DNA of 64,000 nucleotides from Collinsella tanakaei (GTDB lineage Bacteria > Actinomycetota > Coriobacteriia > Coriobacteriales > Coriobacteriaceae): the NCBI RefSeq assembly GCF_016900375.1, contig NZ_JACJKB010000002.1, positions 186,001-250,000 of the forward strand, read 5' to 3'. The position numbers and the translations under genes were made by a program. Positions 16,864 through 24,538 of the stretch are shown piece by piece (position 1 is the first letter of the stretch; each line of letters starts with the position of its first letter). The notes beneath the pieces were generated by a model. It had not been told where the DNA came from, did no database searches, and saw nothing but the letters and a program-made list of their open reading frames with translations.

Positions 16864-17256
16864 ATGTTCAGAAAGAAGAAGCTGAGTATGGATGAGCTTC
16901 GAAACGACGAAGTCGTCCTCGTCGCCGAAGATGGCACGGAGTATACGAACAGGATGATCGACGACCTTGAGCAGAAGTTCGCAGCGGGCGATTTCGGCGA
17001 AGGCGAATGGGGCCCCATCCAACTCGGCCCAGGCTCCCCAGGAGGCCCCTCCAAACGCGAATGGCGCCGCATAATGTCCGCTCCACCAGGCCGCCCACGC
17101 CTAGCCCCAGAACCAACCGACGTAGTCACCTTCAAGATGCCCCGCTCCCTAGTCGACTACGTCAAGCAAGCAGCCAAAGCCTGCGGCAAGTCGAAGTCCC
17201 AATTCATCCGCGAAGCCGTCCTAGAAAAAGCCCAAGCGATTCTAGATAACCAATAA
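16864..17256 (+). CDS. Ribbon-helix-helix protein, putative antitoxin
   Basis: A 130-residue protein. The C-terminal 45 residues, TDVVTFKMPRSLVDYVKQAA followed by KACGKSKSQFIREAVLEK, form a ribbon-helix-helix (CopG/MetJ-type) DNA-binding unit. The N-terminal 80 residues are acidic and then Gly/Pro-rich, suited to wrapping a toxin. It starts with ATG at 16864, 2 nt after the toxin-like gene stop, with GGAGG inside the upstream coding end, so translation is coupled. It would bind the 12-bp palindrome before the pair. Antitoxins with an RHH domain are normally N-terminal DNA binders; here, as in BrnA, it is at the C-terminus. Confidence 0.65.
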   Translation: MFRKKKLSMDELRNDEVVLVAEDGTEYTNRMIDDLEQKFAAGDFGEGEWGPIQLGPGSPGGPSKREWRRIMSAPPGRPRLAPEPTDVVTFKMPRSLVDYVKQAAKACGKSKSQFIREAVLEKAQAILDNQ

Positions 17257-17277
17257 CGCAACGAGTCAGATAACATA

Positions 17278-17383
17278 GCCGGCCGGCGAAGCCACGCTTC
17301 GCCGGCCGGCGGTCAACAACAAGGGCCCTCCGGCGCATTGCGCCGGAGGGCCCCACAAAACCGAGCCTGCGCTTCGCGCAGGC
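17278..17383. repeat. Three consecutive perfect palindromes
   Basis: GCCGGCCGGCGAAGC pairs with its inverse at 17296-17310. GGGCCCTCCGGCGCA (17323-17337) pairs with 17339-17353. GCCTGCGC (17365-17372) pairs with 17376-17383. All are perfect and lie within 110 bp between the convergent antitoxin-like gene and the ABC exporter operon. Confidence 0.92.
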
Positions 17384-17424
17384 CGGCCAACTTCCCCCCG
17401 CTGCGAGAAAAGCCCGCATGCGTC

Positions 17425-17530
17425 GTCTGGGTCCTGCCCGGGTTGCCGGGTGCGGTCCGGGCGCAATCCCGCAGGCCGCAGGCCGAGGACGCGCCCGGAC
17501 CGCACCCGGCAACCCGGGCAGGACCCAGAC
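17425..17530. repeat. Perfect 40-bp inverted repeat
   Basis: Arms 17425-17464 and 17491-17530 match over all 40 nt (core GGTTGCCGGGTGCGGTCC). The 26-nt loop contains its own direct repeat, CAGGCCG. It ends 17 nt before the ABC gene stop, so it may serve as that operon's terminator, though without a T-run. Confidence 0.93.
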
Positions 17531-17546
17531 GCGTCACGCAAAGAGC

Positions 17547-19514
17547 TTATTCGAGCTCAAACGCGCCCGTGTACAGCTGGTAGTACGTGCCGCGCTTGGC
17601 GATCAGCTCATCGTGGCTGCCGCGCTCGATGATGCGGCCGTGGTCGAGCACGATGATCGCATCGGAGTTGCGGACGGTCGACAGACGGTGCGCGATCACG
17701 AAGGTCGTACGGCCGCTCATCAGGGCGTCCATACCGCGCTGAACGATTGCCTCGGTACGCGTATCGATCGAGGAGGTCGCCTCGTCCAGAATCATGACCG
17801 GCGGGTCGGCCACCGCGGCGCGCGAGATGGACAGCAGCTGGCGCTGACCCTGCGACAGGTTGGAGCCGTTGTCGGTCAGCATCGTGTTGTAGCCCTCGGG
17901 CAGGCGCTCGATGAAGCCGTGCGCGCCGGCCAGCTTGGCCGCGGCGATGCACTCCTCGTCGGTAGCGTCCAGGCGGCCGTAGCGGATGTTGTCCATAACG
18001 GTGCCGGTGAACAGGTTCACGTCCTGCAGGACCATACCCAGCGAGCGGCGCAGGTCGTCCTTGCGGATCTTCTCGACGTTGATGCCGTCGTAGCGGATCT
18101 TGCCGCTCTGGATGTCGTAGAAGCGGTTGATCAGGTTCGTGATCGTGGTCTTGCCGGCGCCGGTCGCGCCCACGAAGGCGATCTTCTGTCCGGGCTTGGC
18201 CCACACGCTCACGTCGTGCAGCACGGTGTGGCCGGGCTTGTAGCCGAAGTCCACGTCGACCAGGCGCACGTCGCCCCGCAGCGGCACGAGCTCGACGGTG
18301 CCGTCCTGGTGCGGGTGCTTCCACGCCCAGCGGCCGGTGTGCTTGCCCTCGACCTCGACGAGCTTGCCGTTCTCCATCTTGGTGTTCACGAGCGTGACGT
18401 AGCCCTCGTCCTGCTCGGGCTCCTCGTCCATGAGCTCGAAGATGCGCGCGGCACCCGCGAGGCCCATGACCACGGCGTTGATCTGCTGCGAGATCTGACC
18501 GATCTGGCCGGCGAACTGCTTGGTCATGTTCAGGAACGGCACGGTCACGGCCACGGAGAAGCCCAGGCCGGAGATGGACAGGTTGGGCACGTTGAGAGCG
18601 ATGAAGACGCCGCCCACGAGCGCCACGATGACATACATCAGGTTGCCGAGGTTCATGAGGATCGGGCCGAGCGTATTGGTGTACATGTTCGCGGCGCGCG
18701 CGGCGCGGAACAGACGCTCGTTGCGGACGTCGAAGTCCTCCTGCGCGGCGTCCTCATGGCAGAACACCTTGACGACGCGCTGGCCGTTCATGATCTCCTC
18801 GACATGGCCCTCGACCACCGAGATCTCGTGCTGCTGCGCGAGGAAGTTGCGCGCGGAGCGGCCGCCGAGCTGCTTGGTCATATAGGCCATGAAGCCCACG
18901 CCGAGGATGACGACGAGCGCCATCCAGACGCTGTAGTACACCATGATGGCGACGACGGAGACGCAGGTGATGACGGTCAGGCAGATGTTGGGCATCGACT
19001 GCGAGATCATCTGACGCAGCGTGTCGATATCGTTGGTGTAGTAGCTCATGATATCGCCGCGCTGGTGCTGGTCGAAGTAGCTGATCGGCAGGTCCTGCAT
19101 GTGGTCGAACAGCTTCTCGCGGAACTTCTCGAGCGAGCCCTGGGTGATGATGGCCATGAGGCGCGTCTGCGTGAAGTTGGCGATGAGCGTGATGGCGTAC
19201 ACGCCGACCAGCGTCAGGCTGAGCGTGGTGACCTGGCCGGACACGGAGTTCCAGTCGCCGGATTCCCAGGTGGCGCCGACGATCTCGAGCGCGCGCTGGA
19301 TGAAGATGGCGGGCACGGCCGACAGGATCGCCTGCACGAGGATGCAGATGCCCACGATCGGCAGCAGCTTGGGATAGAACGAGAAGAGGGTCTTCACGAG
19401 GCGGCCGAGGATGTGGCCGCGGCCGGGGCGACGATCGCCGTCGTCGGTCTGTCGGCCGGCGACGTTCTGGCGGTTGGCCTCGTACTGCTTTTTGGCTTCG
19501 GCGTTAATGCTCAT
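17547..19514 (-). CDS. ABC exporter half-transporter, catalytically canonical subunit
   Basis: A 655-residue fused permease/ATPase: an N-terminal hydrophilic stretch, six membrane helices (about 60-360), then a nucleotide-binding domain with Walker A GATGAGKTT, signature NLSQGQRQLLS, Walker B MILDEATSSID (catalytic Glu present) and H-loop VIAHRLSTV. All catalytic residues are intact, unlike its partner. An insertion of about 40 residues before the NBD (KHTGRWAWKHPHQDG) is unusual. The ATG at 19514 overlaps the end of the partner gene by 11 nt, so the two are translated together. It is expected to pair with the 19504-21348 product as a heterodimeric drug or peptide exporter under the MarR protein. 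Confidence 0.88.
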   Translation of the reverse strand: MSINAEAKKQYEANRQNVAGRQTDDGDRRPGRGHILGRLVKTLFSFYPKLLPIVGICILVQAILSAVPAIFIQRALEIVGATWESGDWNSVSGQVTTLSLTLVGVYAITLIANFTQTRLMAIITQGSLEKFREKLFDHMQDLPISYFDQHQRGDIMSYYTNDIDTLRQMISQSMPNICLTVITCVSVVAIMVYYSVWMALVVILGVGFMAYMTKQLGGRSARNFLAQQHEISVVEGHVEEIMNGQRVVKVFCHEDAAQEDFDVRNERLFRAARAANMYTNTLGPILMNLGNLMYVIVALVGGVFIALNVPNLSISGLGFSVAVTVPFLNMTKQFAGQIGQISQQINAVVMGLAGAARIFELMDEEPEQDEGYVTLVNTKMENGKLVEVEGKHTGRWAWKHPHQDGTVELVPLRGDVRLVDVDFGYKPGHTVLHDVSVWAKPGQKIAFVGATGAGKTTITNLINRFYDIQSGKIRYDGINVEKIRKDDLRRSLGMVLQDVNLFTGTVMDNIRYGRLDATDEECIAAAKLAGAHGFIERLPEGYNTMLTDNGSNLSQGQRQLLSISRAAVADPPVMILDEATSSIDTRTEAIVQRGMDALMSGRTTFVIAHRLSTVRNSDAIIVLDHGRIIERGSHDELIAKRGTYYQLYTGAFELE

Positions 19515-21348
19515 CGGCGACACCCCCTTCCAGGGTCGTGGCTTGCGGTGCGGTAGCGGCGGGCTCGGGCGCGGCAGCCGGCTCGGCTGCGGGCGCAGCC
19601 TCGGCCTCGACATCCTCCTCGCTCGTACGGTTCTGCTGCTCGTACGTGTCGCGGTAGATGTCGCAGGTCTTCATGAGCTCGTCGTGCGTGCCCAGGCCGG
19701 CGATGTGGCCATTGTCCAGCACGAGGATGCGGTCGGCGTGCTCAACGGAGCTCGTGCGCTGGGCGATGATGATCTTGGTGGTCTCGGGCAGGTACTGCGC
19801 CAGACCCTCACGGATAAGGGCGTCGGTCTTGGTGTCAACGGCGGAGGTGGAGTCGTCGAGGATCAGGACCTTGGGGTGCTTGAGCAGCGCGCGGGCGATG
19901 CACAGGCGCTGCTTCTGGCCGCCGGACACGTTGGTGCCGCCCTGCTCGATGTAGGTGTCGTACTTCTGCGGGAAGCCCTGGACGAACTCGTCGGCCTGGG
20001 CCAGCTTGCAGACCTCGACAAGCTCATCGTAGGAGGCGTCGGGGTCGCCCCAGCGCAGGTTCTCCTTGATGGTGCCGGAGAACAGCACGTTCTTCTGGAG
20101 CACGACGGCCACGTTGTTGCGGAGGAACTCGAGGTCGTAGTCGCGCACGTCCACGCCGCCGACCTTCACGGAGCCCTCGGTCACGTCGTACAGACGGCTG
20201 ATCAGGTTCACGAGCGAGGTCTTCGCCGAACCGGTGCCGCCCATGATGCCCAGGGTCTCGCCGCTCTTGATGTGCAGGTCGATCTCGGCGAGCGCGCGGT
20301 GCTCGGCCTTCTCGGAGTACTTGAACGTGACGTTGTCGAAGTCGATGGAGCCGTCCTTCATCTCGGTGACGGGATTCGCCGGGTTCTTGATGGTGGGCTC
20401 GGTCTCGATGACCTCGACGATACGCTCGGCGCTCTCCTGCGCCATGGTGATCATGGCGAAGACCATCGACACCATCATGAGCGCCATGAGGATCATGAAG
20501 CCGTAGGTGGTGAGCGACGAGAACTGACCGACGTTCAGTACGGTGCCGCGGGTGGAGATGATCAGGTAGGAGCCGAACTGGATGATGAAGGTGAACACCG
20601 TGAACACGGCGAGGTTCATCATGGGCGAGTTGAAGGCGAGGATCTTCTCGGCGCGGGTGAAGTCGGCGCACACGTCCTGCGCGGCGCGACCGAACTTCTG
20701 CTTCTCGTAGTCCTGGCGCACGTAGCTCTTCACGTCGCGCATGCCGGTGACGTTCTCCTCGATGGACTCGTTGAGCGCGTCGTACTTGCGGAAGACGGAG
20801 CGGAAGATCGGGTGCACGGTGCGGATGACCTTGAACAGGCCGAAGCCCAGGATGGGCACGACGATCACGAAGACAATGGCCATGGGGCCACCCATGATGA
20901 AGGCCATGACGATGCCGCAGATGAGGATCAGCGGGCAGCGGATGGCCGTGCGGATGATCATCATGTAGGCGAGCTGCACGTTGGTGATGTCCGTGGTGAG
21001 GCGCGTCACCAGCGAGGAGCTCGAGAACTGGTCGATGTTGGCGAAGCTGAAGCGCTGCACCGCGGCGAACACGTCGTGGCGCAGGTTCTTGGCAAAGCCG
21101 CAGCTTGCCTCGGAGCAGGTCAGGCCGGCGCCGATGCCGAAGCACAGCGACGCGAGGGCCATGACGACGAGGACGCCGGCGTACGGCAGCATCTCGGCCA
21201 CGGACGCGCCCTGCTGGATCACGTTGATGAGCTGCGCGGTGACGAACGGGATGGCGACCTCCATCACCACCTCGCCCGACACGATGATGGGGGTGGCGAT
21301 GGCCGCTTTCTTGTATTCGCGGATGCTCCCCATGAGCGTTTTAATCAT
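19504..21348 (-). CDS. ABC exporter half-transporter, degenerate-site subunit
   Basis: A 614-residue permease/ATPase with six helices (about 15-320) and an NBD with Walker A GGTGSAKTS and signature NVSGGQKQRL. Its Walker B reads LILDDSTSAVD, with Asp in place of the catalytic Glu, and its switch region reads IIAQRTSSVE, with Gln in place of the H-loop His. These two changes are what is seen in the non-consensus half of heterodimeric exporters such as BmrCD, TM287/288 or LmrCD. The ATG at 21348 follows GGAGG and overlaps the marR stop by 8 nt. The C-terminal tail is Ala/Pro-rich. Substrates are unknown. Confidence 0.88.
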   Translation of the reverse strand: MIKTLMGSIREYKKAAIATPIIVSGEVVMEVAIPFVTAQLINVIQQGASVAEMLPYAGVLVVMALASLCFGIGAGLTCSEASCGFAKNLRHDVFAAVQRFSFANIDQFSSSSLVTRLTTDITNVQLAYMMIIRTAIRCPLILICGIVMAFIMGGPMAIVFVIVVPILGFGLFKVIRTVHPIFRSVFRKYDALNESIEENVTGMRDVKSYVRQDYEKQKFGRAAQDVCADFTRAEKILAFNSPMMNLAVFTVFTFIIQFGSYLIISTRGTVLNVGQFSSLTTYGFMILMALMMVSMVFAMITMAQESAERIVEVIETEPTIKNPANPVTEMKDGSIDFDNVTFKYSEKAEHRALAEIDLHIKSGETLGIMGGTGSAKTSLVNLISRLYDVTEGSVKVGGVDVRDYDLEFLRNNVAVVLQKNVLFSGTIKENLRWGDPDASYDELVEVCKLAQADEFVQGFPQKYDTYIEQGGTNVSGGQKQRLCIARALLKHPKVLILDDSTSAVDTKTDALIREGLAQYLPETTKIIIAQRTSSVEHADRILVLDNGHIAGLGTHDELMKTCDIYRDTYEQQNRTSEEDVEAEAAPAAEPAAAPEPAATAPQATTLEGGVADEH

Positions 21349-21850
21349 TCAGTTCCTCCCAATGCTTGCGAACGATGTCGAGGGTGTCGGCAAGCTGCTC
21401 CTGCTGCTCGTCGGAAAGGCACGCGAACGCGCGCTGGCGAAAGCGCACCCGCGCCTCCTGCTCGCGCGCCGCCTCCTGCTCGCCCTTCTCGGTGAGGCGG
21501 ATGGACAGCTGACGGCGATCCTCGGGATTGCGCGTGCGCTCGATAAGGCCGGCGTTTTCGATCTTGGCGAGGATCTCGGAAAGCGATCCGGGCTTCAGGT
21601 CGAAATACGCGCCGAGTTCCTGCTGCGACATCTGGCCGTCGTTTTTGGCGATCAGGCAGATGATGGCCGCCCGACCCGAACGGCCGCCGCTATGAAAGTG
21701 CAGGTAGTGGCCAAAGTAGCCGAGATTCCACAGCAGACGTCGCGCACGGGCCTCCTCGGGTGTGTCCGAGGGCTGCGCGGCTTCCGCCGGCGGGCACGAC
21801 CGCGACGCGTCCGCGGCGCCCGGTGTGTCCGACCCACTGATCTCACTCAT
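21341..21850 (-). CDS. MarR-family transcriptional regulator
   Basis: A 169-residue winged-helix regulator. The central part, IICLIAKNDGQMSQQELGAY then LKPGSLSEILAKIENAGLIE and RTRNPEDRRQLSIRLTEKG, is the MarR recognition helix and wing. The first 30 residues are low-complexity, and HYLHFHSGG is His-rich, so metal or ligand sensing is possible. It is the first gene of an operon with both ABC half-transporters (overlap 8 nt) and most likely represses that operon. The ATG at 21850 has GGAG upstream. Confidence 0.88.
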   Translation of the reverse strand: MSEISGSDTPGAADASRSCPPAEAAQPSDTPEEARARRLLWNLGYFGHYLHFHSGGRSGRAAIICLIAKNDGQMSQQELGAYFDLKPGSLSEILAKIENAGLIERTRNPEDRRQLSIRLTEKGEQEAAREQEARVRFRQRAFACLSDEQQEQLADTLDIVRKHWEELND

Positions 21851-21897
21851 GCGGTGCTCCTTCCTTTATTCACGCTGTTTTCGTTTTTGCGGAAAAG

Positions 21898-21925
21898 AGA
21901 TTACTACGCGCTTGGTGAAAGTCAA
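21898..21925 (-). promoter_or_regulatory. Likely promoter of the marR-ABC operon
   Basis: On the minus strand TTGACT (21925-21920), a 16-nt spacer and TAATCT (21903-21898) lie 48 nt before the marR start. The AT-rich stretch just upstream carries two CGAATA copies (21931 and 21949), a possible operator. The promoter call is by eye only. Confidence 0.55.
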
Positions 21926-22050
21926 GGTACCGAATAGTTAGGTGGACGAATAATTTACATATCACGGTTCGCGCCGAGGCAGGAGAGCTGGTTGAGAGGC
22001 CATAACGCGTCTGCTTGGGTAGCTAGTGGCCGGGATCTGTGTGCGTCCGG

Positions 22051-22500
22051 CTATGAGAGCTGATCCAGCAGGGCGGTGCAGCCGGCGAGTACGTCGCGGT
22101 ACGTGGCATCGAAGTTGCCGGTGTACCACGGGTCGGCCACGTCGCCGGGGCGGTCGGTCCAGTCGAGCAGGCGGCTGACCTTGCCGTCGGGATCGCTGCG
22201 CAGGATGCGCTTGAGACCGCGGCGGTTCTCGGCATCCATATAGATGATGTGGTCCCACGAGTCGTATTCGGCAGGGGTGATGATGCGCGCGCGGTGCGGG
22301 ACCAGGGGGATGCCGACCTCGCGCAGCTTGGTCTCGGTGCCCCAATGTGGCGGGTTGCCGATTTCTTCGTAGCTTGTAGCGGCCGAATCGATCTCGAACT
22401 CGGATGCGCGTCCCGCGCGGTGCACGAGTTCGGTCATGACGGACTGCGCCATGGTCGAGCGGCAGATATTGCCGTGGCAGATGAACAGAATGCGATGCAT
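22051..22500 (-). CDS. Low-molecular-weight protein tyrosine phosphatase
   Basis: A 149-residue phosphatase. The P-loop FICHGNICRS holds nucleophile Cys8 and Arg14, and the general acid is Asp123 in ADPWYTG. Length and both motifs match the LMW-PTP family, which dephosphorylates phosphotyrosine on proteins or acts on small phosphoesters. The ATG at 22500 follows AGGAG; the frame stays open to 22836 but the extension is arginine-rich and has no ribosome binding site. No tyrosine kinase or capsule gene lies nearby. It appears monocistronic. Confidence 0.9.
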   Translation of the reverse strand: MHRILFICHGNICRSTMAQSVMTELVHRAGRASEFEIDSAATSYEEIGNPPHWGTETKLREVGIPLVPHRARIITPAEYDSWDHIIYMDAENRRGLKRILRSDPDGKVSRLLDWTDRPGDVADPWYTGNFDATYRDVLAGCTALLDQLS

Positions 22501-22647
22501 GGGCGCTCCTTGCGGTCGGGTTTTCATCATCTTACCTGTGGACGGGCGCGCGGATGGGCGCATTTGCCTTCTGGTGGCCCGATTTGGTGCTGTTGTGCGC
22601 TGGCTTTGCGTTGCGGCGGCGGGTGGAGCCGGGTCTCGGAGGGGCGC

Positions 22648-22814
22648 TTGGATGAAATGGCGACTTTTGTACCGCTGTGGGCGGCGCTGGCGGGACGATA
22701 GGGGCTCTAGGCTATGACGTTTTAGCCGTTTTGCGCGAAATGGCCGCTTTTTGGGGATTGGTCTGCAGGCAGGACGGAGGGCCTGCGGGTACAAAAGTGG
22801 CAATTCTAGCCAGA
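22648..22814. repeat. Family E inverted-repeat element, copy E1
   Basis: A 167-bp element. The left end, TTGGATGAAATGGCGACTTT followed by TGTACC, is partly inverted at the right end (GGTACAAAAGTGGCAATTCT). The interior contains GTTTTAGCCGTTTTGCGCG. It is one of three copies sharing these ends (others at 35822 and 37519). It lies in a 641-nt gene-free gap; 22501-22647 shows nothing else. Confidence 0.8.
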
Positions 22815-22892
22815 AGGGTTGCGCGTGCGCTGCCAATAGCCGTCCGACAGCCCGGCCTGGCGCCAGGGCACAGGGGGTGCTTGGTTATTTTT

Positions 22893-23031
22893 TAACTTGA
22901 GCATTGTTTGAGGGACCGTCGGGCGCTGTTCGGCGGTCTGAGAAAGTGTTGTTATGGCCGCATTGCGCGAATTGTCCGCTATTTTGGCTTGTTTCAGAGC
23001 AAATTACCTAAGGTAAACAGTGCTCAAGTTA
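22893..23031. repeat. Inverted-repeat element E4
   Basis: A 139-bp element with 17-nt terminal inverted repeats, TAACTTGAGCATTGTTT (22893-22909) and its inverse (23015-23031), one mismatch. Its interior, ATGGCCGCATTGCGCGAA, resembles the interior of E1. It lies downstream of the menA-like gene and fills the rest of the gap. Confidence 0.75.
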
Positions 23032-23141
23032 CATTTTCTGCCAGGCGACGGGCAATCGAGGCTTGCTTTGCTCGCAAGTCGGCCTCAAACGGGCGCTCGG
23101 CAGCCGGATTCCGCGCCATGCGCCCAGTAGGCCGCGCGCAG

Positions 23142-24320
23142 CTACCCGATTGCAACTGCGAGCGCGAACACGGCTGCCAGCAAAACGGTTCCCAAGCTCG
23201 TGGGCGCCATGAAGCGGTCGAGCTTCTCGTGATCGAGCTGGCGGCATACGCCCTGCGTCGCGTTTACGAGGGGGTAGGACGCGGCGAGCACCACGGCAGC
23301 GCGAACGAAGGTGAGAAGGCTCACGCCTCGCACCAGGAACAGCGCCACCACGAACAGCGCAAGCGCAGCGTACACGAGCGTCAGGTGGTAGGCGCGCATG
23401 TACGACTCGCCGGCAAGGGCAGCAAGCGTCTCGGGCGACTGCGCGCGCTTCACGGCTGCCGGCCCCGCTGCGGAGACCTCGGCATCAAAAGCGGCAAGAT
23501 CGGCGTGCGGCCCGCGCTCCATCAGTGCGACGAGGCCCGCGATTTCCTCAGGCGAGCGGCCCTGCGCCTGGCGTTCGCCTGTGCGCGCACCCGCGGCGTA
23601 CAGGCGGTTCGCTAGGGTGCGCTTGCCCTTGGCGGCGTCGGCAAGGGAGTCGCGCATGTTGTTGATATTCATGACGGCGGCGACGGGCAGGCCTAGCGCC
23701 ACGCCGGCAACGACGGCGGCGGCATCGGGCTCGTGCGTGTATAGGAACGCCCCCGCAATCACGGCGACGAGCCCGAAAAACACAAAGCTCATGATGTCGC
23801 CCAAGCCCAGATAGCCGTAAGGGTGCGGGCCCACGGTGTACAGTACCGCCGCGGCGATGGCGGCAACGCCGAGCGCAACGAACACGCCGGCGGCCACGGC
23901 AGCATCGGCGCCCATGGCGGGGCCTCCCAAAAAGGCGACGGCAATCAGCAGGCAGCCGAGCACAAAGGTCACGAGGCACAGCGCAATCAGCGCGCGCTTC
24001 ATCTGGGCGGGCGTGATGATTCCGCGCTGCATGCCGCGGCGCGGCCCCACGCGGGTCTCGTCGTCGAGGCCGTGCGAAAGGTCGCCGTAGTCGTCGGCAA
24101 AGTTGGCAATAACCTGCAGCAACAGCGACACGACGAGCATAAGCGCGAACACCTGCGGCCGCCATGCTTCACGCGCGACGGCGAGCCCCGCCGTGACAAA
24201 CGAGCCCGAGGCGGCAAGGGGCAGCGTGCGCAGGCGCGTCGCCTCGATCCAGGCCGCACGTACCTCGTTGGCGCTATGCATGCGGGGGCTTGCGGGGCGG
24301 TTCGGGTTGGTGGATGGCAT
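23142..24320 (-). CDS. menA: UbiA-family prenyltransferase, probable MenA (DHNA polyprenyltransferase) with an insertion
   Basis: An integral membrane prenyltransferase, probably attaching the isoprenoid chain to 1,4-dihydroxy-2-naphthoate in menaquinone synthesis. The two Asp motifs are NFADDYGDLSHGLDD in the first half and NNMRDSLADAAKGKRTLANR in the middle. The latter and its GKRTLA ending are typical of MenA. At 392 residues it is about 80-90 longer than usual. The extra length is a hydrophilic stretch of about 65 residues (from GARTGERQAQG to LAGESYM) before the last three helices. I used the ATG at 24320; an ATG at 24278 is also possible, as neither has a clear ribosome binding site. 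No other men genes are in view. Confidence 0.8.
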   Translation of the reverse strand: MPSTNPNRPASPRMHSANEVRAAWIEATRLRTLPLAASGSFVTAGLAVAREAWRPQVFALMLVVSLLLQVIANFADDYGDLSHGLDDETRVGPRRGMQRGIITPAQMKRALIALCLVTFVLGCLLIAVAFLGGPAMGADAAVAAGVFVALGVAAIAAAVLYTVGPHPYGYLGLGDIMSFVFFGLVAVIAGAFLYTHEPDAAAVVAGVALGLPVAAVMNINNMRDSLADAAKGKRTLANRLYAAGARTGERQAQGRSPEEIAGLVALMERGPHADLAAFDAEVSAAGPAAVKRAQSPETLAALAGESYMRAYHLTLVYAALALFVVALFLVRGVSLLTFVRAAVVLAASYPLVNATQGVCRQLDHEKLDRFMAPTSLGTVLLAAVFALAVAIG

Positions 24321-24538
24321 GGGGTCAGCTTTCTGTATGCGGTCGAGTTTGTCCGCAGGCCATTATAGCGAGCGCGCGATGGGCTTGCGCACGCCCCCGC
24401 ATCGGGGCCGTCCGCCCTTGCTGCCAGCTCTCCACATGCGGCGCGCGCTGTGCCGGGCGGTACAATGGGCGCGTCTTCAACCTGAGGCTTCAGCCGGTCC
24501 GACCGCTTCGCGAAGGGCGGCACGTAAAGGAGGCTGCG

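Noticed and set aside
17418-19556. 712-codon open frame on the plus strand
   Set aside because: Antisense shadow of the ABC exporter gene, with the same His/Val/Asp/Leu bias; it even starts inside a palindrome.
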